From Verrucomicrobiia bacterium (GTDB lineage Bacteria; Verrucomicrobiota; Verrucomicrobiia; Limisphaerales; JAEYXS01), in NCBI GenBank assembly GCA_036405135.1, contig DASWYF010000034.1, forward strand, positions 82,721-146,720: DNA of 64,000 bases, written 5' to 3'. The notes beneath the pieces were generated by a model, which had not been told where the DNA came from, searched no databases, and saw only the letters and a program-made list of their open reading frames with translations. Shown piece after piece: positions 9,549 to 17,914 of this stretch. Numbering within the stretch: the stretch's first letter is position 1; every line of letters begins with the position of its first letter. The translations under genes were made by a program, and so were the position numbers.

Positions 9549-11738
9549 TTAGTATGGCAGTGGGAACTTGGCGGTTAAGCGCTTCACACGTTCGCGCACA
9601 GAGTGTGCTGCGTCAATGTTTTTTATGTCTTTAAGCACTTCGCTGATCATGTCGGCGATCTCCGCCATTTCAGCCTCTTTCATGCCGCGAGTAGTCACGG
9701 CCGGTGTGCCCAAACGGACGCCGCTGGCCTGGAACGGCGAGCGTGTCTCAAAAGGAATCGTGTTCTTGTTCGTCGTGATGCCCGCTTCATCGAGCGCGAT
9801 CTGGGAGTCCTTGCCCGTGATGCCCTTGGCACCCACGTCCACCAGCATGAGGTGGTTTTCCGTGCCACCGCTCACGAGGCGGTAGCCGTTCTTGATCATG
9901 CCCTGTGCGAGCGCAGCGGCATTCTGCACGATCTGCTGCTGGTAAGATTTGAACGTCGGCTGCAGAGCTTCCTGGAAGCAAACTGCTTTCGCGGCGATGA
10001 CGTGCATGAGCGGCCCGCCTTGAATGCCCGGAAACGCCTGCGAATCAATCTCTTTCTGATACTTCGCCTTGCACATGATCAGGCCGCCGCGAGGTCCGCG
10101 AAGGGTCTTGTGCGTGGTCGTCGTCACGAAATCCGCATACGGAACCGGACTCGGGTGAATGCCTGCAGCGACGAGACCCGCAATGTGTGCGATGTCTGCC
10201 AGCATGAGCGCGCCCACCTCTTGCGCGATCTCGCTCATGCGCTTGAAATCAATGATGCGCGGGTAAGCGCTCGCACCCACCGTGATCATCTTCGGCTTGT
10301 GCTCACGGGCCATCTGCGCAAGTTGATCGTAATCGATGCGCTCGTCTTCCTTGCGCACACCGTAGTGCACGATCTCGAAGAACTTGCCGGAGAAATTCGC
10401 CTTGTTGCCATGGGTCAAGTGACCGCCGTGGCTCAAGTCCATGGTCAGCATCTTGTCACCGGGCTTCAGCATGGCGAAGTAAACGGCCATGTTTGCACCG
10501 GAGCCGGAGTGCGGTTGCACGTTCGCGTGTTCAGCCCCGAAGAGTTGTTTGGCGCGATCGATGGCCAACTGCTCCACCAAGTCCACATTCTCGCAACCAC
10601 CGTACCAGCGCTTCGCCGGATAACCCTCGGCGTACTTGTTCGTCAACACCGAGCCTTGCGCTTCCATCACGGCGGGGCTGGTGAAGTTTTCGCTCGCGAT
10701 GAGCTCGATGTTTTCCTGTTGGCGTTGGCGTTCCTGACCGATCAATTTGGCGATCTCAGGGTCCACTTGGGCGAGGGTCTGGGCCGTAGGGCCGCAGCAC
10801 GTAGAAGCAGTTTTCTCCATCTTATTTACTCGTCTTTCATGCCGTCCGCCTTCAAAGCGGGCGTTCAAAAATGTATCCACGATGCGCTTGGCCAGCTCGG
10901 TGGTCACCAGCTTCTCACCGAGACAAAGCACGTTCGCGTTATTATGCTGGCGGCTGAGCGCAGCCATCTCTTCATTGAAAACCAAAGCGGCACGGATACC
11001 GGGCACCTTATTCGCTGTGATGCTCATGCCCACACCGGTTGTGCAGACCAGAATGCCTTCATCCGCCTGATTCCTCACGACGCATTGTGCGACTGCATGC
11101 GCGAAGTCCGGATAATCCGTGGATTCAGTGGACAGTGTACCTAAATCTTCCACCGTCATCCCCTGCTCTTGCAGATGATTCTTGAGCGCTTCCTTCAACT
11201 TGAAACCACCGTGATCAGAACCGATTGCTACTGTCTTCTTCATGGATGCGTGAACCGGAGCCGCTGCGGCTTCCGTCTGTTCAATAAATTTTACTGCGGA
11301 CTTCACGCCCGCTTCGATCTCGTCACGGCACATCGCGTAGACGTGATAGGGCGAGCCGATGGGGTCGGAGATTTCTTTATCGTAACCTTCCACTGAATCA
11401 TCAAACTCGCGGAGCAGGAACGCCTTCTCTGCCGCATGTGGATACATGTAGATCAGGCTATCCAGATGGCTCTGGGTCATGCCGAAGATGTAATCCGCCT
11501 GATCTACCAACTGGCCCGTCACCATGCGGCTTGTCTGCCGGGAGATATCGATGCCCTTCTCGCGCATCGCGGTCACGGAATGCGTGCTGGGTACCTGGCC
11601 GTTCATCGCCCCGACACCCGCGGAGATGATGCGAAAACCCTTCCGGTTTTTCACCGCGTCACGGAAGAAACCTTCCGCCATGGGACTGCGGCAAATGTTC
11701 CCGGTGCAAATCACCAAAATTGTAATCTCGCCAGCCAT
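9549..11738 (-). CDS. Three-enzyme fusion: LMW protein-tyrosine phosphatase, ribose-5-phosphate isomerase B, serine hydroxymethyltransferase
   Basis: One uninterrupted frame of 729 codons from the ATG at 11738. Residues 1-155: low-molecular-weight phosphatase fold with the C-x5-R-S loop ([13 protein letters not shown], Cys11/Arg17) and the general-acid DP pair (Asp125). Residues 166-306: RpiB, with SDHGG near 174, the active-site Cys232 in [15 protein letters not shown], and the normal RpiB ending [12 protein letters not shown]. Residues 307-729: GlyA, 423 aa, with [11 protein letters not shown] carrying the PLP lysine (Lys544). Every catalytic signature is intact. No stop codon or Shine-Dalgarno separates the units; the internal Met codons would be at 11243 (RpiB) and 10820 (GlyA). 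RpiB makes ribose 5-phosphate, GlyA interconverts serine with glycine and methylene-THF; both feed the adjacent purine genes. The role of the phosphatase part is unclear. Separate polypeptides from internal starts are possible but not indicated by sequence. Confidence 0.92.
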   Translation of the reverse strand: MAGEITILVICTGNICRSPMAEGFFRDAVKNRKGFRIISAGVGAMNGQVPSTHSVTAMREKGIDISRQTSRMVTGQLVDQADYIFGMTQSHLDSLIYMYPHAAEKAFLLREFDDSVEGYDKEISDPIGSPYHVYAMCRDEIEAGVKSAVKFIEQTEAAAAPVHASMKKTVAIGSDHGGFKLKEALKNHLQEQGMTVEDLGTLSTESTDYPDFAHAVAQCVVRNQADEGILVCTTGVGMSITANKVPGIRAALVFNEEMAALSRQHNNANVLCLGEKLVTTELAKRIVDTFLNARFEGGRHERRVNKMEKTASTCCGPTAQTLAQVDPEIAKLIGQERQRQQENIELIASENFTSPAVMEAQGSVLTNKYAEGYPAKRWYGGCENVDLVEQLAIDRAKQLFGAEHANVQPHSGSGANMAVYFAMLKPGDKMLTMDLSHGGHLTHGNKANFSGKFFEIVHYGVRKEDERIDYDQLAQMAREHKPKMITVGASAYPRIIDFKRMSEIAQEVGALMLADIAHIAGLVAAGIHPSPVPYADFVTTTTHKTLRGPRGGLIMCKAKYQKEIDSQAFPGIQGGPLMHVIAAKAVCFQEALQPTFKSYQQQIVQNAAALAQGMIKNGYRLVSGGTENHLMLVDVGAKGITGKDSQIALDEAGITTNKNTIPFETRSPFQASGVRLGTPAVTTRGMKEAEMAEIADMISEVLKDIKNIDAAHSVRERVKRLTAKFPLPY

Positions 11739-11836
11739 CAAAGTCGTTAAAAGTGGGATGCTAACGCCGAATCGTCAACGGCGAAATCCCGTTGTCGTGA
11801 GAATGTTTAAATTGACTCTACCGCCCCGGGGCAACC

Positions 11837-12865
11837 CTATTTCTTGCTTTTATAATCCCGCACCATCGAGAGACCTTTTACCAAGTCCAAAGCCCGCGCC
11901 AAAGCGGGATCGCGAACCACCTTGCCCGGCGCTTCACCTGGCTTGACTGGAACCACTTCCACATCAGGATTCAACCCCTCTTTATGACGGCGCACCAGTT
12001 CGGCCTCATTAATAAGACGGGTCGGCGTACTGGCAACGGGCGGCTTGTTTGTGGAGGATTCGCCAATGACTTTGTAAGCGTCCGCCAGATACATCTGTTC
12101 ATCCAGCAGACTGACGTCCACCTTGATATCCGGCTTTACGCCATCAAATGGCATCGCAGAACCATCATCAAATTTGATTTCTCCCGTCGCCACCCGCAAT
12201 GTCTGTCCGGTAGACAAAGGGATATCGCGATACAAGCTCAACTGTCCGGCTGTTTGCGAGCCTAGCAACAATCCAACTTTTGCCGCCCGCAAAGAAGCCG
12301 CTAATACTTCCACCGCATCTTGTGATTTACGATTCACCAAGATGACTACGGGAATTTGATTCAATGCACTGCGCCCCGTGGATTGCTCCGCCTTGCCGCC
12401 GACTGTCGCGATCGTTTTGCCCTCCGGAAAGAAACAATCGGCGACTTTATAGATATTCTGGTAATCACTGCCCTTGGCAAAACGCAGATCCAACACGAAA
12501 CCTTTTAGCTTATTCGTGCTGGCGAGCTGATGCATCGCTTCACCGACAGGCTTGTCCGCAGCGGCATCCAGATCGCCAAGCCGCACATAACCATACGCCG
12601 CATCAAAGACTGAGGACACCGCCACCGCTGGTCTTGGCTTGGTATCGACATCATCCGCTTTCGCGACATTGGTTACCAACACGGCACGGTTGCCCAACTT
12701 GCTTAACAAGCCTTCCACGGCTGCCCCTTGCAAATCCTTCTCGCTTAGTCCCGTCAGGTTAGTCTTCAGGATGGAATAGACTTCCTCAAAACTCGGCGAG
12801 GCGGCGTGACTGGTGAGCGTCACCAGCGACAAAGCCACAGATAGAATCAACCGTTTCATGCTCAT
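11837..12865 (-). CDS. Exported S41 (C-terminal processing protease)-like protein, catalytic residues missing
   Basis: 342 aa with a Sec signal peptide (MSMKRLILSVALSLVTLTSHAA). The S41 core is recognisable: GYVRLGDLDAAA, KGFVLDLRFAKGSDY, IPVVILVNRKSQDAVEVLAA and GLLLGSQTAGQLSLYRDIPL, then VKPDIKVDVS. In active S41 proteases the strand after VLVN carries S-A-S-A-S-E and the later motif reads GKG; here the catalytic Ser position appears to be Asp (KSQDAVE) and the Lys position Gln (AGQ), so it is probably a non-catalytic relative. No PDZ domain is evident. It starts 6 nt after purD ends, so it is probably in the purD operon although it is exported. A peptide-binding or scaffolding role is a guess. 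Confidence 0.75.
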   Translation of the reverse strand: MSMKRLILSVALSLVTLTSHAASPSFEEVYSILKTNLTGLSEKDLQGAAVEGLLSKLGNRAVLVTNVAKADDVDTKPRPAVAVSSVFDAAYGYVRLGDLDAAADKPVGEAMHQLASTNKLKGFVLDLRFAKGSDYQNIYKVADCFFPEGKTIATVGGKAEQSTGRSALNQIPVVILVNRKSQDAVEVLAASLRAAKVGLLLGSQTAGQLSLYRDIPLSTGQTLRVATGEIKFDDGSAMPFDGVKPDIKVDVSLLDEQMYLADAYKVIGESSTNKPPVASTPTRLINEAELVRRHKEGLNPDVEVVPVKPGEAPGKVVRDPALARALDLVKGLSMVRDYKSKK

Positions 12866-12871
12866 ACTATC

Positions 12872-14164
12872 TCAGCGAAGTGCCTTGGATGCAATGTCCC
12901 GTCTGAAATGAGCGCCTTCGAAATGGATCAAGGCCACGGCCTTGTACGCCGTCTCCCGCGCCTCCTTAAGTGTTGGCGCCCAAGAAGTCACACCAAGAAC
13001 ACGTCCGCCATTCGTCACTACCTGACCGTCTTTCAAGGCTGTTCCCGCATGGAATACTTTCGTGTTCGGCAGTGCATTCGCCTTGTCCAACCCGGTGATG
13101 ATTTTCCCTTTCGGATAACTGCCCGGATAACCGCCCGAGGCCATCACCACACAGACGGAAGCCATCGCACTCCAATACATCGCCGTTTTATCCAAGGTGC
13201 CATCCACGCTGGCATTCAGGATTTTCACCAGATCGCTCTCCAAACGCGTCAGATACACCTGCGTTTCTGGATCGCCAAAACGCGCATTGAACTCGATCAC
13301 CTTCGGACCGCTCTTCGTCAGCATGACGCCGGGATAAATGATGCCGTGATAATCAATCCCCTCCGCCTGGCAGCCCTTCAACCACGGGTCCAAAATCGCT
13401 TTACCAACTGCTTGCAACTCGGCATCGGTCAGAAATGGCGCCGGCGAATACGTGCCCATGCCGCCTGTATTCAGACCTTGGTCGTTATCGCCAATACGTT
13501 TGTGATCCTGCGAAGTTGGAAAAAGTTTCGCCGTCTTGCCATCAACGATCGCGTGCAAAGAAAGCTCCATGCCTTCTAGCAATTCCTGAATGACGACATT
13601 ATTTCCAGCCGCACCAAACGCCTTGCCCACCATGATCTCATCGATGGCTGCATCCGCCTCCGCAACGGAAGTCGTCAGCAACACACCTTTGCCCAACGCA
13701 AGACCATCGGCCTTCACCGCGCAACGCCCATCCAGGCTGCGCGCGAATTCTTTCGCCTTCGCCGCATCCGAGAAGGTCGCGGCTTTCATCGTTGGGATGC
13801 CGTGACGTTCCATAAAGTGCTGCGTAAAAACCTTGGAAGCCTCAAATTCCGCGCCCTTCTTATTCGGCCCCCAGATGCGCAAGCCTTTGCTCTGGAACAG
13901 ATCCACAATGCCCATGCCGAGCGGATTGTCCGGCCCCACGACCGTCAGATCTGGCTTATGCTCCAACGCAAACGACAACAGCTTGGGCAAATCCTCCGCA
14001 CTGATGGCCACCAACTCCACGAGGCTGCCATTGCTAGCCAAGCGTTCCTCCGCGATACCCGCATTGCCCGGCGCGCACCACATCTTCGTCGGTTGGGGCG
14101 ACTGCGCCAGCTTCCACACCAACGTGTGTTCCCGACCACCCGAACCGATGACCAATAACTTCAT
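12872..14164 (-). CDS. purD: Phosphoribosylamine--glycine ligase (GARS)
   Basis: Second step of purine synthesis: ATP-dependent joining of glycine to phosphoribosylamine. 430 aa, normal length. Seen: the N-terminal MKLLVIGSGGREHTLVWKLA, the GNAGI motif (CAPGNAGIAEERLA), VVGPDNPLGMGIVDLF, the ATP-grasp domain with CAVKADGLALGKGVLL and VVIQELLEGMELSLHAIVDG, and the metal/substrate end FNARFGDPETQVYLTRLESD. It lies between an esterase lipoprotein gene (66 nt upstream) and the S41-like gene (6 nt downstream). Confidence 0.97.
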   Translation of the reverse strand: MKLLVIGSGGREHTLVWKLAQSPQPTKMWCAPGNAGIAEERLASNGSLVELVAISAEDLPKLLSFALEHKPDLTVVGPDNPLGMGIVDLFQSKGLRIWGPNKKGAEFEASKVFTQHFMERHGIPTMKAATFSDAAKAKEFARSLDGRCAVKADGLALGKGVLLTTSVAEADAAIDEIMVGKAFGAAGNNVVIQELLEGMELSLHAIVDGKTAKLFPTSQDHKRIGDNDQGLNTGGMGTYSPAPFLTDAELQAVGKAILDPWLKGCQAEGIDYHGIIYPGVMLTKSGPKVIEFNARFGDPETQVYLTRLESDLVKILNASVDGTLDKTAMYWSAMASVCVVMASGGYPGSYPKGKIITGLDKANALPNTKVFHAGTALKDGQVVTNGGRVLGVTSWAPTLKEARETAYKAVALIHFEGAHFRRDIASKALR

Positions 14165-14229
14165 GCGCCCCGATTCAATCGCTTAAGCCACATCTGGGAA
14201 AGCACATTTAACAACATCTATACCGCTTC

Positions 14230-15111
14230 CTATTTTTCCTCACCCTTCAAATGCCGGTTGAAGAATGCCGTGATCTGCTGGTGAGCTTCCCGAGGCGCAC
14301 CGATGGCGTGTCCTTTGTTCGGCACAATGTAGAGGGTCGATTCCACACCGGCCTTTAGCAACGCTTCATGCAACCACTTGCTGTGCTCCACGGGCACCAT
14401 GTCGTCTTTATCGCCGTGAAGAATATAGAAAGGTGCATCATCGGGCGTGATGTATCGCATGGGACTCGCCTTGGCCGCCTTGTCCAAATTCTTTTCCAAC
14501 GATCCTCCGAGCAATCGACCGATATCACTGGTAGGCGAACGTCGCTCGTCCTTATTTGTGATCAAGCGATCCAAATCGGTTGGCGGATAAAACGCACAGA
14601 CTGCCTGCACGCGGCTGGACTGATCAAGGTTGCCGCCTACATCCCCTTCCAATTCCTTCACCTCCGGCGTGGTCCCGATCAGCGCGGCCAGGTGCCCACC
14701 TGCCGAGGCCCCAAACACTGCCACGTGCTCAGGATCAAGATTGAACCGGTTGGCATTCGCACGCAGCCAACGGATGGCACCTTTGCAATCATATAACTGG
14801 GCGGGAAACGGAGCGTCATCCATGAGCCGGTATTCAATACTGACGACGGCCATCCCATCTTTCGCCAGAAACGCCAGCGGACAAGGATAGCGGCTCCCTG
14901 ATTTCCAGGAGCCACCATGAATCCAGATTATGACTGGCAACCGATTCGTCGCGTGCTTTGGCAAATAAATATCCAGATCCAAAACCTTCCCCTCTGGACG
15001 TCCATACTCTAAATCCCGCTGCACAGCGACATAGCGCGCAGGATAGCTTTGGCACCCTGCACCAATCAGGATCAATAGTAAAAGCAGCCAACAAGCTTTT
15101 GGTTTTCTCAC
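14230..15111 (-). CDS. Alpha/beta hydrolase lipoprotein (BD-FAE / esterase-lipase type)
   Basis: 293 aa with a lipoprotein signal (LLLLILIGAGCQSY). The catalytic pieces are complete: oxyanion motif VIIWIHGGSWKSGSR, nucleophile elbow FGASAGGHLAAL, acid in LHGDKDDMVPVEHS, and His in NKGHAIG. The layout matches the bacterial BD-FAE/acetyl-esterase group that often deacylates plant polysaccharides, but the substrate cannot be told. It sits inside the purine block between purM and purD without any obvious metabolic link; it may be an insertion into the cluster. Confidence 0.85.
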   Translation of the reverse strand: MRKPKACWLLLLLILIGAGCQSYPARYVAVQRDLEYGRPEGKVLDLDIYLPKHATNRLPVIIWIHGGSWKSGSRYPCPLAFLAKDGMAVVSIEYRLMDDAPFPAQLYDCKGAIRWLRANANRFNLDPEHVAVFGASAGGHLAALIGTTPEVKELEGDVGGNLDQSSRVQAVCAFYPPTDLDRLITNKDERRSPTSDIGRLLGGSLEKNLDKAAKASPMRYITPDDAPFYILHGDKDDMVPVEHSKWLHEALLKAGVESTLYIVPNKGHAIGAPREAHQQITAFFNRHLKGEEK

Positions 15112-15210
15112 AAGATCAATATTCTCTCAAAAGACCGATCGCACAATTCCTCTCCTGCCATGTTCTACACTTCTATTGAACCAATGAGGACATTCCAGTG
15201 AATCGTGACA

Positions 15211-15256
15211 AAAAACAAAAAGGGCGGAACTGGATGGCCCAGGCCCGCCCGTTTTT
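15211..15256 (-). terminator. Rho-independent terminator after purM
   Basis: On the minus strand GGGCGG pairs with CCGCCC across a GC-rich loop and is followed by TTTTTGTTTTTT. It lies 17 nt after the purM stop and probably ends the purSQLFM transcript, so the esterase/purD/S41/fusion genes are likely transcribed from another promoter. Confidence 0.8.
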
Positions 15257-15272
15257 AAAAGAATAAAAACTA

Positions 15273-16328
15273 TCAGACCACTTGCGAGATGCCGGTGCCC
15301 TTGGCGATATCACCGATGATCCACGCCTTGTGGTTCGCGGCTTTGATCGTCTTCAAGGCCGCATCCGCTTTATCCGCGGAAACGATGGTCACCATGCCGA
15401 TGCCCATGTTGAAGACCTGATACAGTTCGGCCTCGTCCACGCCGCCCTTTTCCTTGATCATCTTGAAGATCGGCAGCATGTCCCATGTGCCCTTGCGGAT
15501 GATGACATCGCAATTCTTCGGCAGCACGCGCGGGATGTTGTCGATGAAACCGCCGCCCGTAATGTGCGCGAACGCTTTCACTGCATTCGGTTTGCCGTCC
15601 TTGTTGAACTTCTTCAACAGAGTTTGCACCGCCACATTGTAGCTCACGTGAACTTTCAGCAATTCATCACCGATCGTATTGCCCAGTTCCGCGACCTTGC
15701 TCTTCGGCTTCAACTTCAGCGTCTCGAAGAAAATCTTGCGGGCCAGTGAGTAACCATTCGTGTGCAGGCCGCTCGATTCGATGCCGATGACAACGTCGCC
15801 TTTCTTGATGGATTTTTGCCCATCCAGCATGCGGGACTTCTCGACCACGCCGACAATAGTGCCGCTGACATCATACTCGCCGGGTTGATAAAAGCCCGGC
15901 ATCTGCGCCGTTTCACCACCGATGAGCGAGCAGTTATTGTAAGCGCAAGCACGTGCGAAGCCTTTGATGACATCTGTGAAAACGTGAGGTTCCAGTTTGC
16001 CAGTACCGAGGTAATCGAGGAAGAACAGCGGCTCCGCACCGAGCACCGCGATGTCATCCACGCAGTGATTCACGAGGTCCTCACCGATGGTGTCGTGCTT
16101 GTCCATCGCGAAGGCCAGCTTGAGCTTCGTGCCCACGCCGTCCACTGAGGACACGAGAATCGGCTGCTTATATTTCTTCACGTCGAGCGCGAAGAGACCA
16201 CCGAAGCCACCCACTTTACCGAGAACTTCCTTACGGTGCGTGGAGGCGAGTAATTGCGGCAAGGTCGCTTTCACGCGATTGCCCAGATCGATATCTACAC
16301 CAGCGGCGGCGTATGCTTTCTTCTTCAT
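15273..16328 (-). CDS. purM: Phosphoribosylformylglycinamidine cyclo-ligase (AIR synthetase)
   Basis: Fifth step of purine synthesis, closing the imidazole ring of AIR with ATP. 351 aa, typical length. Seen: MKKKAYAAAGVDIDLGNRVK, GGFGGLFALDVKKYKQPILV, SVDGVGTKLKLAF, the conserved VNHCVDDIAVLGAEPLFFLDY, LIGGETAQMPGFYQPGEYDV and HITGGGFIDNIPRVLP. It is followed by a strong terminator and starts 24 nt after purF ends. Confidence 0.97.
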   Translation of the reverse strand: MKKKAYAAAGVDIDLGNRVKATLPQLLASTHRKEVLGKVGGFGGLFALDVKKYKQPILVSSVDGVGTKLKLAFAMDKHDTIGEDLVNHCVDDIAVLGAEPLFFLDYLGTGKLEPHVFTDVIKGFARACAYNNCSLIGGETAQMPGFYQPGEYDVSGTIVGVVEKSRMLDGQKSIKKGDVVIGIESSGLHTNGYSLARKIFFETLKLKPKSKVAELGNTIGDELLKVHVSYNVAVQTLLKKFNKDGKPNAVKAFAHITGGGFIDNIPRVLPKNCDVIIRKGTWDMLPIFKMIKEKGGVDEAELYQVFNMGIGMVTIVSADKADAALKTIKAANHKAWIIGDIAKGTGISQVV

Positions 16329-16351
16329 TTCAAATCAGATCAAAATTTCTC

Positions 16352-17812
16352 TTACAGCAATTTCGGCTGCTGCTCATCCTTGAACAACGAATCTCCCAGA
16401 CTTTCGGCGCGTTGACGACGTATCTCAATGATGTGCTTGTCCACATTCGCATCATACGGCACGGGATAATCCCCATCGTAGCAAGCCATGCAGAAGCTGC
16501 TCTTCGGCAACTTCGTAGCGGCCACCATGCCATCTTGCGACAGATAGCCGAGCGAATCCGCATTTAGATAATCGCGGATCTCATCGATCGTATAATTCGC
16601 TGCCATCAGCTTCTTGCGATCCGGGAAGTCGATGCCATACACGCACGGATTCTTGTGCGGCGGGCAAGAGACGAGCACGTGCACTTCTGTAGCACCTGCT
16701 TCCTTCAAACTATTCACACGCGTGCGGCAGGTCGTGCCGCGAACGATGGAATCATCCACGATCACCACGCGTTTGCCCTTCACGAGTTCGCCTACGAGGT
16801 TCAGCTTCACGCGTACGTTGAAGTCGCGGATCAATTGCGACGGCTGGAGAAAGCTTCGTCCGACGTAGTGATTACGCACGAAGGCCATCTCATACGGGAT
16901 GCCGGATTCGAGCGAGTAACCGAGCGCAGCGCAGTTACCGCTATCCGGTACCGGCACAATCACATCAGCCTGGATCGGAAATTCACGCGCCAGTTGGCGA
17001 CCCATCTCCACACGAGTGCGATAGACATTGCGCCCGTTGATATTGCTGTCCGGGCGCGCGAAGTAAACATACTCGAACACGCAGAACGCGCGCCGTTGAT
17101 GATCCGGGAACGCCTGGATGCTCTTCAGCCCGTTCTTGTTGATGATAACGATCTCGCCCGGCTCCACATCGCGAACGAACTTCGCCTGGATCAGATCGAA
17201 CGCGCAAGTCTCGCTGGCGAGCACATAGGCATCCCCTACCCGACCGATAGACAGCGGACGGAAACCATGCGGATCGCGCACGCCAATGAGCTCCTGCTCA
17301 GTCATGATGACGAGCGAGTAGGAACCCTCGATGCGACGCAAGGTCTGCACGAGATTGTTATCCACGCCGCCCAAAGTCGGCTGGGCCATCAGGTGCAGGA
17401 TGATCTCGCTATCAACCGTCGTCTGGAAAATCTGGCCCTTCGCTTCCAGTTCATCACGCAAGACACTGGCGTTCGTCAGATTGCCGTTGTGCGCGATCGC
17501 GATACGTCCGCGCCAGCAATCGATCGTGAGCGGCTGGGCGTTCCGCAGATGCGAAGAACCCGTGGTGGAATACCGCGTGTGCCCGACCGCCATGGAACCC
17601 GAGAGGTTCTTCAGCGCATCGTTTTGGAAGATCTGCGGCACTAATCCCATGCCCTTGTGTTCGCGAAACTGCTCGCCGTCACAAGTGACGATGCCCGCGC
17701 TTTCTTGTCCGCGGTGCTGGAGGGCATAGAGGCCGTAGTACGTCAGTTCGGCTGCATTAGGATGCCCGTAAATGCCGAATACGCCGCAATAATGTTTCGG
17801 GTAGTGCTGCAT
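16352..17812 (-). CDS. purF: Amidophosphoribosyltransferase (Fe-S type)
   Basis: Committed step of purine synthesis: PRPP plus glutamine to phosphoribosylamine. 486 aa. Cys9 (KHYCGVFGIYGH) is the predicted N-terminal nucleophile after propeptide removal. The PRPP site is KRVVIVDDSIVRGTTCRTRV. The four cysteines that ligate a 4Fe-4S cluster in the Bacillus enzyme seem to be present (AFCVFEYVYFARPDS, NPCVYGIDFPDR, and the pair in SFCMACYDGDYP), so this is the cluster-containing, oxygen-sensitive type. A strong Shine-Dalgarno GGGGAGGT lies 7 nt before the ATG, next to a hairpin in the purL-purF gap. Confidence 0.97.
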   Translation of the reverse strand: MQHYPKHYCGVFGIYGHPNAAELTYYGLYALQHRGQESAGIVTCDGEQFREHKGMGLVPQIFQNDALKNLSGSMAVGHTRYSTTGSSHLRNAQPLTIDCWRGRIAIAHNGNLTNASVLRDELEAKGQIFQTTVDSEIILHLMAQPTLGGVDNNLVQTLRRIEGSYSLVIMTEQELIGVRDPHGFRPLSIGRVGDAYVLASETCAFDLIQAKFVRDVEPGEIVIINKNGLKSIQAFPDHQRRAFCVFEYVYFARPDSNINGRNVYRTRVEMGRQLAREFPIQADVIVPVPDSGNCAALGYSLESGIPYEMAFVRNHYVGRSFLQPSQLIRDFNVRVKLNLVGELVKGKRVVIVDDSIVRGTTCRTRVNSLKEAGATEVHVLVSCPPHKNPCVYGIDFPDRKKLMAANYTIDEIRDYLNADSLGYLSQDGMVAATKLPKSSFCMACYDGDYPVPYDANVDKHIIEIRRQRAESLGDSLFKDEQQPKLL

Positions 17813-17823
17813 CAGTTACCTCC

Positions 17824-17857
17824 CCTTGAATCTCAGGACGTTGCGCCTGAGTCAAGG
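17824..17857 (-). promoter_or_regulatory. Intercistronic hairpin just upstream of the purF ribosome binding site
   Basis: CCTTGA (17824-17829) and CTCAGG (17832-17837) pair with CCTGAG (17846-17851) and TCAAGG (17852-17857), two stacked 6-bp stems with a 2-nt bulge and 8-nt loop. In the mRNA the stem ends directly beside the purF Shine-Dalgarno GGGGAGGT. It has no U tract, so it is not a simple terminator; mRNA processing or control of purF translation is possible. Confidence 0.5.
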
Positions 17858-17914
17858 TGGAGAAAAATTCTCAGTGAAAACACTTATGTGCCGTCACCAG
17901 TTAGCTCCGAACCG

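Noticed and set aside
9603..11144. Plus-strand open frame of 513 codons opposite the RpiB-GlyA region
   Set aside because: Antisense shadow with no recognisable domain and abundant Arg/His; the minus strand encodes intact enzymes.
10820..11243. Possibility that the phosphatase-RpiB-GlyA frame is only three adjacent genes with independent starts
   Set aside because: Neither internal Met has a Shine-Dalgarno and there is no stop codon between units, so a fusion is the simplest reading; kept as a caveat rather than split into separate genes.
16655..17644. Plus-strand frame of 329 codons opposite purF
   Set aside because: Antisense of purF, no domain signature.
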